From: Microbacterium wangchenii
GTDB taxonomy: Bacteria > Actinomycetota > Actinomycetes > Actinomycetales > Microbacteriaceae
Length of the DNA: 64,000 bases
Assembly: GCF_004564355.1 (NCBI RefSeq)
Contig: NZ_CP038266.1
Coordinates: forward strand, 372,001 to 436,000
Direction: 5' to 3'
In this document: one piece after another, positions 7,373 to 15,832 of the stretch
Layout: the number at the start of each line of letters is the position of its first letter
Numbering within the stretch: the first letter of the stretch is position 1
Translations under genes and position numbers: made by a program
Notes under the pieces: model-generated
What the model was told of the DNA's origin: nothing
Seen by the model: the letters and a program-made list of their open reading frames with translations, nothing else
The model's database searches: none

Positions 7373-8833
7373 GTGACGATCGAGAGCTTCACCTCGCACC
7401 GCGAGGCCTGGGCGGCTCAGGAGGAGCTTGCCGAACAGCTGATCCCGCGCATCGGGCGGCTGTACCGTGACCACGGCGTGGTCACCTCGATCCACGGGCA
7501 GAGGCTGATCAATCTGTCGGCGACCGGCGTCATCGCCGTGCACGAGCGCGCCACGCACCTCGGCCACGAGAAGCTGCGGCTCGAAGAGACGGCGCGCGTT
7601 CTCGACGCCCTGCTCGCCGTCGCGCCGCGGCCCGCGTCCGTCGATGTGGCGCGGCTCGCGCAGGCCCTGCGCGCCGAGGATGCGGCGGCCGAGGACGTGC
7701 TCGGCGAGCTGCTCGCCGGCCTCCCCACGCGGCGGGCCGAGGGTGCCGACGTCGTGCTGTACGGTTTCGGCCGCATCGGCCGGCTGCTCGCCCGCATCCT
7801 GATCGGGCACGCGGGCAACGGGCGTGCCCTGCGGCTTCGGGCGATCGTGGTGCGCCGAGGGTCGGACAACGACCTCATCAAGCGTGCGAGCCTGCTGCAG
7901 CGAGACTCGGTGCACGGTCCGTTCGAAGGATCCGTCACGGTCGACGCGGACGCGGATGTCCTCATCGCCAACGGCACCCGCATCCAGGTCATCTACTCCG
8001 ACGACCCGGCGAGTGTGGACTACACGGTGTACGGCATCCAGGATGCGATCGTCGTGGACAACACCGGACGCTGGCGTGATGAGGAAGGTCTCTCGCGCCA
8101 CCTGCAGAGCCCAGGAGTCTCGCGTGTGCTGCTCACGGCGCCGGGCAAGGGGGCGCTGAAGAACATCGTCCATGGCATCAACCACGACACGATCACGGCG
8201 GCCGACCGGATCCTCTCCGCCGCATCCTGCACGACCAACGCCATCACCCCGGTGCTGAAAGCGATCGACGACGCGTTCGGAGTCGAGCGCGGACACGTCG
8301 AGACCGTGCATTCGTTCACGAACGACCAGAACCTCATCGACAACTTCCACAAGGGCGACCGCCGTGGTCGTTCTGCCGTGCTGAACATGGTCATCACGGA
8401 GACGGGCGCGGCGACGGCAGTGGCCAAGGCGCTGCCGAAGCTCGCCGGCCGGCTGACGGGCTCCAGCATCCGCGTCCCCACGCCGGATGTGTCGCTGGCG
8501 ATCCTCAACCTGACGCTGGCGAGCCCGGCCACCAAGGAGGAGATCAACGACTACCTGCGGCGCACGTCGATGCACTCCGACCTGCGGCAGCAGATCGACT
8601 ACGTGGAGTCCCCCGAGGTGGTGTCCACCGACTTCGTGGGCTCGCACCGCGCCGGCATCGTCGACGGGCTCGCCACGATCGCCGACGGGGTGAACGTCGT
8701 GCTCTACGTCTGGTACGACAACGAGTACGGCTACTCGTGCCAGGTGATCCGCGTCCTGGAGGAGATGGCCGGCACCCACCCGGTCGTCGTGCCGCCGCGC
8801 ACCGAGGTGCGTCGGGAGCTCACCGGAGTCTGA
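7373..8833 (+). CDS. gap: Glyceraldehyde-3-phosphate dehydrogenase, long form with N-terminal extension
   Basis: GAPDH family enzyme of 486 residues, about 150 longer than the glycolytic form. The extension (residues 1-125) is helical. The catalytic core follows: YGFGRIGRLLARIL (dinucleotide loop), ASCTTNAITP with the catalytic cysteine, and WYDNEYGYS at the C-terminus. Corynebacterium GapX/GapB-type enzymes share this length and work in the gluconeogenic direction, often with NADP. GTG at 7373 is chosen because AGGAGAG lies seven bases upstream; an in-frame GTG at 7349 lacks one. It is flanked by unrelated genes and is apparently monocistronic. Confidence 0.9.
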   Translation: MTIESFTSHREAWAAQEELAEQLIPRIGRLYRDHGVVTSIHGQRLINLSATGVIAVHERATHLGHEKLRLEETARVLDALLAVAPRPASVDVARLAQALRAEDAAAEDVLGELLAGLPTRRAEGADVVLYGFGRIGRLLARILIGHAGNGRALRLRAIVVRRGSDNDLIKRASLLQRDSVHGPFEGSVTVDADADVLIANGTRIQVIYSDDPASVDYTVYGIQDAIVVDNTGRWRDEEGLSRHLQSPGVSRVLLTAPGKGALKNIVHGINHDTITAADRILSAASCTTNAITPVLKAIDDAFGVERGHVETVHSFTNDQNLIDNFHKGDRRGRSAVLNMVITETGAATAVAKALPKLAGRLTGSSIRVPTPDVSLAILNLTLASPATKEEINDYLRRTSMHSDLRQQIDYVESPEVVSTDFVGSHRAGIVDGLATIADGVNVVLYVWYDNEYGYSCQVIRVLEEMAGTHPVVVPPRTEVRRELTGV

Positions 8834-8846
8834 GGCCGGCCCGCCG

Positions 8847-9455
8847 TCAGGGTCGGGGTCGGCTGCCGCGTGTGAGGGCGGGCAGGAGCACATCGTCCAC
8901 CAGGTGCTCGACCGTCTCCGGATCGAGCGCTCGCCGCTCCAGTGACACGCGACCGAATGCCACGGCCGGCACGATACCCGCGATCAGGGAGACCGGCACG
9001 GAGGGGGGCACCGTCCCCCGCTCGATCCATCGTTCGATGACGGCGACGATCGCCGCGACCGGGGGTGAGCCGATCGCCGAGCGGGCGGCTTCGCGGAGTT
9101 CCGTGTTGCCGCCCAGTTCGCTGAGCAGGCTCGCCAGCACGCGGGCGGAGCGGTCGTCGGCGCGCGCGTAGTGCATCGCCACCTCGACCAGGTCGTCTCT
9201 GAGCGACCCGGTGTCCGGCGTCGCGCCGCGTGACGCCAGTGCGCGCACCGCGGCGACCACCAGATCGATCTTGCCCGGCCACCGGCGGTAGATCGCGGCC
9301 TTGCTGCTGCCGGCAGCGCGAGCGACGTCTGCGACGGTCATGCCCGCGTAGCCCTTGTCGATGAGCAACTCCTGCGTGGCGTTCAGGATGCTGCGCTCCA
9401 CGTCCGGATCGCGGGGTCTCCCCATGCGCTGCTGCTCGCTCGCGCCAAGGGTCAT
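8847..9455 (-). CDS. TetR family regulator
   Basis: The N-terminal HTH is typical: ILNATQELLIDKGYAGMTVADVARAAG, then SKAAIYRRWPGK. The C-terminal ligand domain resembles the TetR_C_16-like group (LASLLSELGGN region). The start at 9455 is supported by TACAAT six bases upstream on the minus strand, a leaderless arrangement; an ATG ten codons in is a weaker choice. It is divergent from a four-helix membrane protein gene, and a perfect ATACGAG/CTCGTAT dyad lies between them, so it probably represses itself and that gene. Confidence 0.85.
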   Translation of the reverse strand: MTLGASEQQRMGRPRDPDVERSILNATQELLIDKGYAGMTVADVARAAGSSKAAIYRRWPGKIDLVVAAVRALASRGATPDTGSLRDDLVEVAMHYARADDRSARVLASLLSELGGNTELREAARSAIGSPPVAAIVAVIERWIERGTVPPSVPVSLIAGIVPAVAFGRVSLERRALDPETVEHLVDDVLLPALTRGSRPRP

Positions 9456-9498
9456 GAGGGCATTGTAGCTTTCGAGACTCCTTGGTGCCGTATGCGTG

Positions 9499-9522
9499 AT
9501 ACGAGACCAGCAGGACTCGTAT
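9499..9522. promoter_or_regulatory. Probable TetR operator ATACGAG-N10-CTCGTAT
   Basis: A perfect seven-base inverted repeat with a ten-base spacer lies between the divergent TetR and DUF6069 genes. It sits 32 bases upstream of the TetR -10 element and overlaps a possible -10 (TATTGT) for the membrane protein. Size and symmetry fit a TetR dimer site. Confidence 0.55.
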
Positions 9523-9560
9523 TGTGCGTCATCCGGACCCGCCTCAGATCGGAGAAGAAC

Positions 9561-9998
9561 GTGACTGCCACAACATCCGCCCCTGCTCGCACCCGTCCGT
9601 CGGCTGGTCGGGCAGCGGTCATCCTGGTGATCGCCGTCGCGGTCGCCGTCGCGGGGAATGCGCTGATCGCCACACTGGCGGTCGCGGCCGGGGCGCCCGC
9701 GAGCTTCGGGCCGCTGACCTTCCCGGCCTACACGCTCTTCACCGCGCTCGGAATCGCCGCTGGATGGCTCGGGTGGGTCATCGTGAGTCGTCGTGCCCGC
9801 GACCCGCGGCGCGCGCTACTCATCCTCGTCCCCGTCCTGACCGTGCTGTCGTTCGTCCCCGACGTGCTGCTCCTCGCGACGGGCTTCATCCCCGGCACCA
9901 CGACGCCCGCCGTGCTCGCGCTCATGTGCATGCACCTCGTGGTCGTCGCCGTCGCCGTCCCGGCGTACCGGCTCGCGCTGCCGGCGCCTCCGCGCTGA
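9561..9998 (+). CDS. Four-helix membrane protein, DUF6069-like
   Basis: Integral membrane protein of 145 residues with four predicted helices: AAVILVIAVAVAVAGNALI, the TLFTALGIAAGWLGWVIV region, the LLILVPVLTVLSFVPDVLLL segment and LALMCMHLVVVAVAV. It resembles the actinobacterial DUF6069 group, which is of unknown function and often found beside TetR genes. GTG at 9561 has GGAG six bases upstream; earlier in-frame codons overlap the operator and are unlikely to be translated. Probably induced when the divergent TetR protein binds its ligand. Confidence 0.7.
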   Translation: MTATTSAPARTRPSAGRAAVILVIAVAVAVAGNALIATLAVAAGAPASFGPLTFPAYTLFTALGIAAGWLGWVIVSRRARDPRRALLILVPVLTVLSFVPDVLLLATGFIPGTTTPAVLALMCMHLVVVAVAVPAYRLALPAPPR

Positions 9999-10122
9999 GA
10001 TCATCGCCGCCGGCGGGCGTTCGGTCGGATCCTGCAGGCGAGCGCTTGACCGCCGTTCGCGTCGGGATCTAAGGTCCCTGGGGCCGCACGCTCGGACGGC
10101 GAAGCGGCGGGGAGGGGGTCCG

Positions 10123-10905
10123 GTGGACGACACGGCTTTCCTCGAGGAGGTCGCCGAGCGTCTGTTCTCGCTGGGGGGCGCGGAGGCCGTCGCCGTGGGC
10201 GGATCGCGGGCGCAGGGCACGGCACGCGCCGACAGCGACTGGGACCTCGCCGTCTACTATCGCGGTGCATTCTCACCGCAGGAGCTTCGCGATATCGGCT
10301 GGGAGGGCCACGTCTCCGAGCTCGGCGAGTGGGGCGGAGGGGTGTTCAACGGCGGTGCGTGGCTCACCATCGCAGGACGGCGTGTGGACGTGCACTACCG
10401 CGACCTCGATGTCGTGGAGCGCGAAGTCGCCGAAGCCGAGGACGGGCGATTCCGGATCGAGCCGCTCATGTTCCACCTGGCCGGCATCCCCACCTACCTT
10501 CTCGCGGCCGAACTCGCGGTGAACCGCGCGCTGCGAGGCGAGCTGCCCCGGCCCTCCTACCCTGCTCCGCTCCGCCGGTCCGCGCCGGCGCAGTGGTGGG
10601 ATCGTGCGGATGCCCTGTTCTCCTACGCCCGCTCGGGCCACGCGGCCCGCGGCCGGGTCGCTCAGGCCGTCGGCATGAGCGTCGAGGCAGCCACGTGCGC
10701 CGCGCACGCGGCCACCGCCGCCCGCGGCGTGTGGGTGACGAACGAGAAGACGCTGCTCGAGAGGACGGGGCTGCACGAGGTTCTCGACGGGTGCGTCCGC
10801 CACGTGGGGGAGGACGCGGTGGCGTTCGTCGACGCCGTCGCGCGCCACTGCGAGGATGCGGTCGCTGCCGCTCGAGCAGACGTGAGCGATCCCTCACCGC
10901 GCTGA
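10123..10905 (+). CDS. Nucleotidyltransferase-domain protein
   Basis: The MNT/Pol-beta nucleotidyltransferase signature is near the N-terminus: VGGSRAQGT, then ADSDWDLAVYY, the GS...DxD metal and NTP-binding motif; a further acidic strand is RRVDVHYRD. The remaining 170 residues are helical and of unknown role. Relatives include aminoglycoside adenylyltransferases and uncharacterised housekeeping proteins; substrate cannot be told. GTG at 10123 follows a GGGGAGGGGG purine run. A TAAGGT (-10-like, near 10070) lies upstream. Its end overlaps the convergent aldo/keto reductase gene by 12 bases. Confidence 0.75.
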   Translation: MDDTAFLEEVAERLFSLGGAEAVAVGGSRAQGTARADSDWDLAVYYRGAFSPQELRDIGWEGHVSELGEWGGGVFNGGAWLTIAGRRVDVHYRDLDVVEREVAEAEDGRFRIEPLMFHLAGIPTYLLAAELAVNRALRGELPRPSYPAPLRRSAPAQWWDRADALFSYARSGHAARGRVAQAVGMSVEAATCAAHAATAARGVWVTNEKTLLERTGLHEVLDGCVRHVGEDAVAFVDAVARHCEDAVAAARADVSDPSPR

Positions 10906-11856
10906 GGACAGTCGCTCCACCTCCTCGGCGGTGAGCTCGAGCGACACCGCATCCATCGCCTCGTCGACGTATTCGACGCGACTGGCGCCGATGATGGGCG
11001 AGATGTCCTGCGCCAGCAGCCATGCCAGGACGACCTGGTTCTTCGTCGCCCCGCGCTCCCGCGCGACGTCGCCGAGAGCGACAAGCGCGCGCGTCGTCCC
11101 CGGGTGGTCGTACGGCTCGGAGAACGGCTTGTCCTCCCTCACGTAGCCGCCGTGCAGCAGCGGCGTGTACGCCCACACGGCGATGCCCTCCTCGTGCGCG
11201 AGATCCAGGTCGTCCGGCGTCAGCAGGCGGTGCCCCGCCTCGGGCAGAACCGTGAGGGGCCGCGGCTGGACGAGTGAATGGCGCAGCTGGAGGGCCGTCC
11301 ACGGCTCGAGGCCGGCGGAGCGCGCGATGGTCCTGGCTCGCTCGACGCGCCAGCTCGCGTGGTTGGCCGCTCCGACTCGGCGCACCGCGCCCTCTGCGAC
11401 CAGTTCCCCGAACGCGCGCACGGTCTCCTCCAGCTCGACGCTGCGATCCTCGGCGTGCGCCCACAGCAGGTCGACGGAGTCGACGCCCAGCCGGTCGAGG
11501 CTCGCGGCCACGCCCGCCCTGATCGCCGACCCTGACAGGCCCTCCGCGCTTTCGGGCCATCGGTGGGGGATCAGCGGATCCTGGCGCACTTTCGTCGCTA
11601 TCCGCACCGCATCGCGGGCGCCGGATCGCGAGGCGAGCCACTCGCCCAGCACGCGCTCGCTCGCGCCGCCGACGCCGGATGGGTCGACCCAGAAGGAATA
11701 GCAGTTGGCGGTGTCCAGCCATCCGCCGCCGCGTTCGACGAATCGATCCACGACGTCGAAGGCGCGGTCTCGGGGGACCACGGTCCCGAAATCCATCGTT
11801 CCGAGGACGATGGATGCCGATGCCGATGCCGATGCCGTGGTCTGCGGATCTGTCAT
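10894..11856 (-). CDS. Aldo/keto reductase
   Basis: NADPH-dependent AKR with a TIM barrel, 320 residues. LDTANCYSFW contains the catalytic Asp and Tyr, IATKVRQDP the Lys, and WAHAEDRS the active-site His region. RVGAANHAS and the coenzyme-binding IIGASRVEYVDEAM are also typical. Start ATG 11856 has AGGGAG upstream. The N-terminus encodes an Ala-Ser run from four GATGCC hexamers. A long dyad operator lies about 55 bases upstream, shared with the divergent HTH gene. Physiological substrate unknown. Confidence 0.88.
   Translation of the reverse strand: MTDPQTTASASASASIVLGTMDFGTVVPRDRAFDVVDRFVERGGGWLDTANCYSFWVDPSGVGGASERVLGEWLASRSGARDAVRIATKVRQDPLIPHRWPESAEGLSGSAIRAGVAASLDRLGVDSVDLLWAHAEDRSVELEETVRAFGELVAEGAVRRVGAANHASWRVERARTIARSAGLEPWTALQLRHSLVQPRPLTVLPEAGHRLLTPDDLDLAHEEGIAVWAYTPLLHGGYVREDKPFSEPYDHPGTTRALVALGDVARERGATKNQVVLAWLLAQDISPIIGASRVEYVDEAMDAVSLELTAEEVERLSSAR
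11813..11836 (+). repeat. GATGCC hexanucleotide repeat, four copies
   Basis: Four perfect tandem hexamers encode an Ser-Ala run at the N-terminus of the aldo/keto reductase. Copy-number change would keep the frame. It is probably slippage-generated low complexity. Confidence 0.7.
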
Positions 11857-11909
11857 CGATGACTCCCTTGCGTGATTGGGGTTCGTGCGGCTTTTGCCGC
11901 CCCATCGTG

Positions 11910-11942
11910 CCACAGTTGTCATCCCTGGGGTGACAGCTGTGG
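11910..11942. promoter_or_regulatory. Operator-like dyad, site A (TGTCA-N9-TGACA)
   Basis: CCACAGTTGTCA and TGACAGCTGTGG form a 12-base inverted repeat with one mismatch around a nine-base centre TCCCTGGGG. The core TGTCA-N9-TGACA (11917-11935) recurs in related form at 13183-13201 and 13225-13243. It lies between the divergent aldo/keto reductase and HTH genes. Confidence 0.6.
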
Positions 11943-12036
11943 ACGGCATTCTGGGAGCCGGGCGCGGGATGGCTTCTCTCGCGCGACCTCGCGTCGTAAA
12001 CTCAGGGGCGACAACGGCTGAGAGAAGGACGCGCGC

Positions 12037-12483
12037 ATGCAGAACTCCATCGACTCGGCCGACGTCCAGGCGTTGGAGTGGGACGCCGTGCTGGCACACC
12101 GGAGCGATGCGACGACGATCGCCCAGGTGCGCGACCGGTTGGTCGATCACGGGGTCACGCCCGAGGCGGTGGCGGCGGCGTTGCGCGACGGCGGGTCGGA
12201 CCTGGCGGCGGCCGCGACGAGCGACCGCGACGACTGGGCCGCTCCCTATGGCGGCCTCGTGGCCGTCGCGCTGATCTCCGCGGAGGTCGCCGCCTATTCG
12301 TCGCACCTCGTCGCGCGCGCCTCCGCCGTCCGATCCGTCGCCGTCGACGCGCTGCTCGAGGATTTTAGTGCTGTCTCGGTCGCGGGGGAGCTGGGGGTTT
12401 CCCGGCAGAAGGTCTACGAGATCGCCCGCGACAGCGGCAAGCGGCGAGCATCGATTGCGAGACACCATGGCCGATCGTCCTGA
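12037..12483 (+). CDS. HTH-containing protein of unknown family
   Basis: Protein of 148 residues. The first 60 residues are helical (VRDRLVDHGVTPEAVAAAL); the middle (YGGLVAVALISAEVAAYSSHLVARASAV) is Ala-rich helical. The C-terminus carries a helix-turn-helix, FSAVSVAGELGVSRQKVYEIAR. ATG has GAGAAGGA upstream and a TAAACT -10-like element at 11997. Its end overlaps the next gene (membrane protein) by 17 bases, so the two are translationally coupled. Candidate to bind the repeated TGTCA palindromes on either side of this gene pair; that link is inference. Confidence 0.65.
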   Translation: MQNSIDSADVQALEWDAVLAHRSDATTIAQVRDRLVDHGVTPEAVAAALRDGGSDLAAAATSDRDDWAAPYGGLVAVALISAEVAAYSSHLVARASAVRSVAVDALLEDFSAVSVAGELGVSRQKVYEIARDSGKRRASIARHHGRSS

Positions 12484-13174
12484 TGCGCGGGCCGAGGTAG
12501 GGCCGCGGCTGCTGCATCCCGTCGAGGTGCGGGGTGCGCGGGTGGCGTACGCGAAGGCCACGGCACTGCGCATGGCGTCGTCGCCGCACTCGATGATCGC
12601 GATGACGCTCGTGCTGTGGGCGATCAGTTCGAACGTCGTGACGCCGGTGCTCGGGGCCGTGGTCGGGCTCGGCATCTGCGCCTACGTCGAGCGACACCAC
12701 CGCGCCGAGGCCTGGGCGTTCATCCCCCGGCGGCGGCAGCATCCCGGGCGTGACGAGCCGGCACTGTGGTCGGCGGCGGGCAAGCTCCTCCCACTGTGCG
12801 CACTCGCATGGGCGCTCGGTGCCTATGTGTCGGTGCTCGGCGTCCGGGAGGCTCCGACGCTGGCCGGGCCGATCGCCGTCGGCGCGCTGGCGGCACTCGC
12901 GCTGGCTGAGCTCGCGGCCCTCCTATGGGACCGGCTCGCCCCCCGGGATCGTCGCGTGGATGCAGCACCCGCCGTGGTGGCCACCACGTCCGTCGTCGGC
13001 TCCCTCCTCGTGCTGGCCACCGGCATCGTCACGATCCTCGACCGCAGCAGCTGGGAGCAGTCGGGATTCCTGGTCGGCGCCGGCGTGCTGGTGGCCTACG
13101 TGACGCTGCTCCTCCTGCTCCGTCTGGTGCCCCGCAGCATCCGATGCGTGCCGGCGAGCGTCCTCCCCGCCTGA
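12467..13174 (+). CDS. Polytopic membrane protein of unknown function
   Basis: Protein of 235 residues beginning inside the 3' end of the HTH gene. Predicted helices fall at SMIAMTLVLWAISSNVV, VLGAVVGLGICAYV, LLPLCALAWALGAYVSVL, IAVGALAALALAELAALL, VATTSVVGSLLVLATGIVTIL and FLVGAGVLVAYVTLLLLL. No transporter motif is recognised. Coupling to an HTH gene and position ahead of an ABC exporter hint at a membrane-stress or signal-sensing module. An upstream in-frame start (12368) lies inside the HTH gene and is not favoured. Confidence 0.65.
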   Translation: MADRPDARAEVGPRLLHPVEVRGARVAYAKATALRMASSPHSMIAMTLVLWAISSNVVTPVLGAVVGLGICAYVERHHRAEAWAFIPRRRQHPGRDEPALWSAAGKLLPLCALAWALGAYVSVLGVREAPTLAGPIAVGALAALALAELAALLWDRLAPRDRRVDAAPAVVATTSVVGSLLVLATGIVTILDRSSWEQSGFLVGAGVLVAYVTLLLLLRLVPRSIRCVPASVLPA

Positions 13175-13182
13175 GCCCGCAG

Positions 13183-13243
13183 TGACACCCCGGGGTTGAC
13201 AGATCCCGACCGCGCCTGCCAGTGTGTCGCCCCAGGGGTTACG
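13183..13243 (+). promoter_or_regulatory. ABC exporter promoter flanked by operator-like sites B and C
   Basis: A consensus -35 TTGACA (13196-13201) is followed at 18 bases by a weak -10, CAGTGT. Site B, TGACA-CCCCGGGGT-TGACA (13183-13201), covers the -35. Site C, TGTCG-CCCCAGGGG-TTACG (13225-13243), covers the predicted start of transcription. Site centres are 42 bases apart, four helical turns. Both resemble site A at 11917-11935. Confidence 0.55.
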
Positions 13244-13267
13244 CCTGCGCGATTTTGGGAGGATCAC

Positions 13268-14017
13268 ATGCCAGCGGTTGTCGTCGATGCGCTCCGCAAA
13301 TCGTTCGGAGACGTCAGAGCCGTCGAGGACGTCGGCTTCATCGTGGCGGAGGGTGAGGTCTTCGGCATCCTCGGACCCAACGGCGCGGGGAAGACCACCA
13401 CCGTGGAGTGCGTGGCCGGTGCGCTCGCCCCGGATTCGGGCGCGATCCGGGTGCTGGGGGTCGACCCTCGTCGCTCGCCACGGTTGGTGAAGGAGCGGGT
13501 CGGGTACCAGCTGCAATCGTCCGCTCTGCCAACGGCCCTCCGCGTCGGAGAAGCTGTCGACCTGTTCGCCGCGTTCTACGACTCTCCGGTCGGCACCGCG
13601 GAGATCCTGGACCTCGTCGGGCTGGCCGCAGAGCGTCGGCGCCCGTACGGAAAGCTCTCCGGCGGCCAGCAGCAGCGACTCTCGATCGCCCTCGCACTGG
13701 TGGGCTCGCCGAAGATCGTCGTCTTCGACGAGCTCACGACCGGGCTCGATCCCATCGGCCGGCGGCTCGTGTGGGACCTGGTCGACCGCATCCGCGCCAG
13801 CGGCGTGACCATCCTCCTCGTGACGCACTATCTCGACGAGGTCGAGCGCCTCTGCGACCGGGTGGCCGTGATCGACCGGGGGCGGACCGTCTTCGTGGGC
13901 ACGCCCGCGCAGCTGCGTCAGCCAAAGGAGGGCGGCGCGGAACAGCCGGCCACGCTCGAAGACGCGTATGTGCGCCTGCTCGGCTCCGGCCGGTCGGGCC
14001 GGAAGGAGGAGAGCTGA
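13268..14017 (+). CDS. ABC transporter ATP-binding protein (drug/antibiotic exporter type)
   Basis: ATPase subunit of an ABC-2 exporter, 249 residues. Motifs are Walker A GPNGAGKTT, Q-loop region YQLQSSALP, signature LSGGQQQRLS, Walker B KIVVFDELTTGLDP and H-loop LLVTHYLDE. ATG at 13268 has GGGAGG five bases upstream; the longer ORF start at 13196 lies inside the -35 element and cannot be used from this promoter. The permease gene starts two bases after its stop. Resembles DrrA/YadG-type exporter ATPases; the cargo is unknown. Confidence 0.9.
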   Translation: MPAVVVDALRKSFGDVRAVEDVGFIVAEGEVFGILGPNGAGKTTTVECVAGALAPDSGAIRVLGVDPRRSPRLVKERVGYQLQSSALPTALRVGEAVDLFAAFYDSPVGTAEILDLVGLAAERRRPYGKLSGGQQQRLSIALALVGSPKIVVFDELTTGLDPIGRRLVWDLVDRIRASGVTILLVTHYLDEVERLCDRVAVIDRGRTVFVGTPAQLRQPKEGGAEQPATLEDAYVRLLGSGRSGRKEES

Positions 14018-14018
14018 C

Positions 14019-14759
14019 ATGCGGGCGACGCGTGCACTGACGAAGGTGGAGTTCGTGCTCTTCCTGCGCAACCCCACGAGCGTGTTCATGGCACTTCTGC
14101 TGCCGTCCCTCCTGCTGCTCCTGCAGGGATACATCATCGGGGGGACCCTCGAACCGGTCGCCGCCTCCGGGCAGCGGGCCATCGACTTCTTCCTGCCGAT
14201 CGCGATCGCAATCGCGGTGACGAGTGTCGCGATCACGAATTACCCGTCCGCCATCGGCGCGTACCGCGAGAGCGGGGTGCTGCGGCGACTGGGCACGACG
14301 CCCGTCGGCGCGCACCGGGTGCTGCTCGCGCAATGGCTGGTCAGCGGCGCGACCCTGCTGGCGTCGATCCTCGTCGCGTCGGTCCTCGCCCGCCTGGCCT
14401 TCGGCGCCGTCGCGCCGCGCAGCGCACCGCTCGTCGTGGCCGTGATCCTCCTGGGCGCCGTGGCCATGATGGCGGTGGGCTCGGTCATCGCCGCCGTCGC
14501 CGCGAGTGCTCAGATCGCGTACGGCATGGGGTTCCTGGTGTTCGTGGCCTGCCTGTTCACCGCGGGTGTGTGGACTCCGGGCCCGCTCATGCCGGAGCCG
14601 GTCCGGACCGTGTCATCGTTCACCCCGGTGGGGGCGATGACGCAGGCCCTCACCGACGCCTGGTACTCGGGGAGCACGACATGGTCGCCCTTCCTCGTCA
14701 TGGGCGCCTGGGCCGTGGTCGCCGGGGTCGTGGCGCTGCGGATCTTCAGGTGGCGGTGA
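14019..14759 (+). CDS. ABC-2 type transporter permease
   Basis: Six-helix permease of 246 residues that pairs with the upstream ATPase. Hydrophobic spans include VFMALLLPSLLLLLQGY, FLPIAIAIAVTSVAI, LLASILVASVLARLAF, AVILLGAVAMMAVGSVIA, MGFLVFVACLFTAGVWTP and the FLVMGAWAVVAGVVAL segment. The ABC-2 signature region is MGFLVFVACLFTAGVWTPGP, followed by PVRTVSSFTPVGAMTQAL. A GGAGGAG ribosome site overlaps the end of the ATPase gene. The last 14 bases overlap the convergent serine hydrolase gene. Confidence 0.88.
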   Translation: MRATRALTKVEFVLFLRNPTSVFMALLLPSLLLLLQGYIIGGTLEPVAASGQRAIDFFLPIAIAIAVTSVAITNYPSAIGAYRESGVLRRLGTTPVGAHRVLLAQWLVSGATLLASILVASVLARLAFGAVAPRSAPLVVAVILLGAVAMMAVGSVIAAVAASAQIAYGMGFLVFVACLFTAGVWTPGPLMPEPVRTVSSFTPVGAMTQALTDAWYSGSTTWSPFLVMGAWAVVAGVVALRIFRWR

Positions 14760-15819
14760 CGCTCGCGGCGATCCGCGCGAGCAGCGGGTAGGGGAGCCGC
14801 CGCGGCCGCATCTGGTTGACGGTTCCGGCGATCAGCAGGCCGCTCTCCGGGTCGGCGAAGAGCACACTCCCGAATGCCCCGGCGTGCCCGATCATGTCGG
14901 GCACGTGCAGTGGGAACGACTGCCACCGCGGCAGCGAGAACCGCATGACGCCCACCCCGTGCTGCAGGGGCACCGCGCCGCCGAGCGCGGAATTCCACTG
15001 CGCCGTCATCTCCGCGAGGTAGCGGGCGGGGAACAGCCCGCCGGAGAGGAACGCCCGCAGGAACTCCACCTGGTCCTCCGCCGTCGAGACGATGCCGCCG
15101 TCGGGGGCGAACGACGCCATGGTGCGCGGGATCCACAGGTGCCTCCGGCCGTGGCGGACGGATGCCACGGCGTCGTAGCGATCCAGGGTGTCCCGCGTGA
15201 AGAGCCACGTCGCCGAGAGCCCGAGGGGGTCGATGATGCGCGTGCGCACGAGATGCTCGAACGAGCTGCCCGTGCGCAGCTCGATCAGGCGCCCGAGGAG
15301 TTGATAGTTGGTGTCGCTGTAGTGGGCGCGACCAGGGGATCCGGGCGCGAACGGAGCCGGCAGTTCACGGGCACGTTGGAGGAGGGCATCGAACTCCCAG
15401 AACTCGTCGCGGATCAGCATCCGCTCGGCCACGGAGGTGCCGTCCGCACCGCGAAGCTCGAAGTAGTCGGGGATGCCCGAGGTGTGCGCGAGAAGCTGGC
15501 CCACCGTCACCTTCGCCGATCGATCCGCTCCGTCGATGACCGCCAAGCCGCGCATCGTCGCCGGTCCGAGGATGTCGATGGCCCGGGTCTCAAGCGTCAA
15601 CCGGCCCTCGGCCCGCAGCTGCATGATCAGCGCCGCGGTGAACAGCTTCGTGATGCTGGCGACGAAATACGGCCGGTCCGCGGTCCACGACCATGCGAAG
15701 CCGGTGGGCGGATGCGCGACCGCCAGGCTCAGCCCGCCGACTGCCGGCCTGCGTGCGTAACGCCCCGCGAGGCGGTCGAGGCGGCGGCTCAGGTCCCCAC
15801 TCGAGCGGATGGACGACAT
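14746..15819 (-). CDS. Serine hydrolase, class C beta-lactamase/PBP fold
   Basis: Protein of 357 residues in the beta-lactamase/esterase family. The nucleophile motif SITK follows ADRPYFVA, the second motif is YSDTNY, and the third-motif equivalent is GHAGAFG. LLAHTSGIPDYFE is the conserved loop of this family. No signal peptide is visible, so it is probably a cytoplasmic esterase or peptidase rather than a secreted beta-lactamase. A perfect CGCCTATATAGGCG palindrome lies 14 bases upstream of ATG across the likely -10. Confidence 0.8.
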   Translation of the reverse strand: MSSIRSSGDLSRRLDRLAGRYARRPAVGGLSLAVAHPPTGFAWSWTADRPYFVASITKLFTAALIMQLRAEGRLTLETRAIDILGPATMRGLAVIDGADRSAKVTVGQLLAHTSGIPDYFELRGADGTSVAERMLIRDEFWEFDALLQRARELPAPFAPGSPGRAHYSDTNYQLLGRLIELRTGSSFEHLVRTRIIDPLGLSATWLFTRDTLDRYDAVASVRHGRRHLWIPRTMASFAPDGGIVSTAEDQVEFLRAFLSGGLFPARYLAEMTAQWNSALGGAVPLQHGVGVMRFSLPRWQSFPLHVPDMIGHAGAFGSVLFADPESGLLIAGTVNQMRPRRLPYPLLARIAASVTAT

Positions 15820-15832
15820 GCCTGCATGTTAG

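Noticed and set aside
12368..12466. Longer start for the membrane protein at 12368
   Set aside because: This segment is the HTH coding region read in another frame. The ATG at 12467 fits the coupling pattern and the start of plausible protein sequence.
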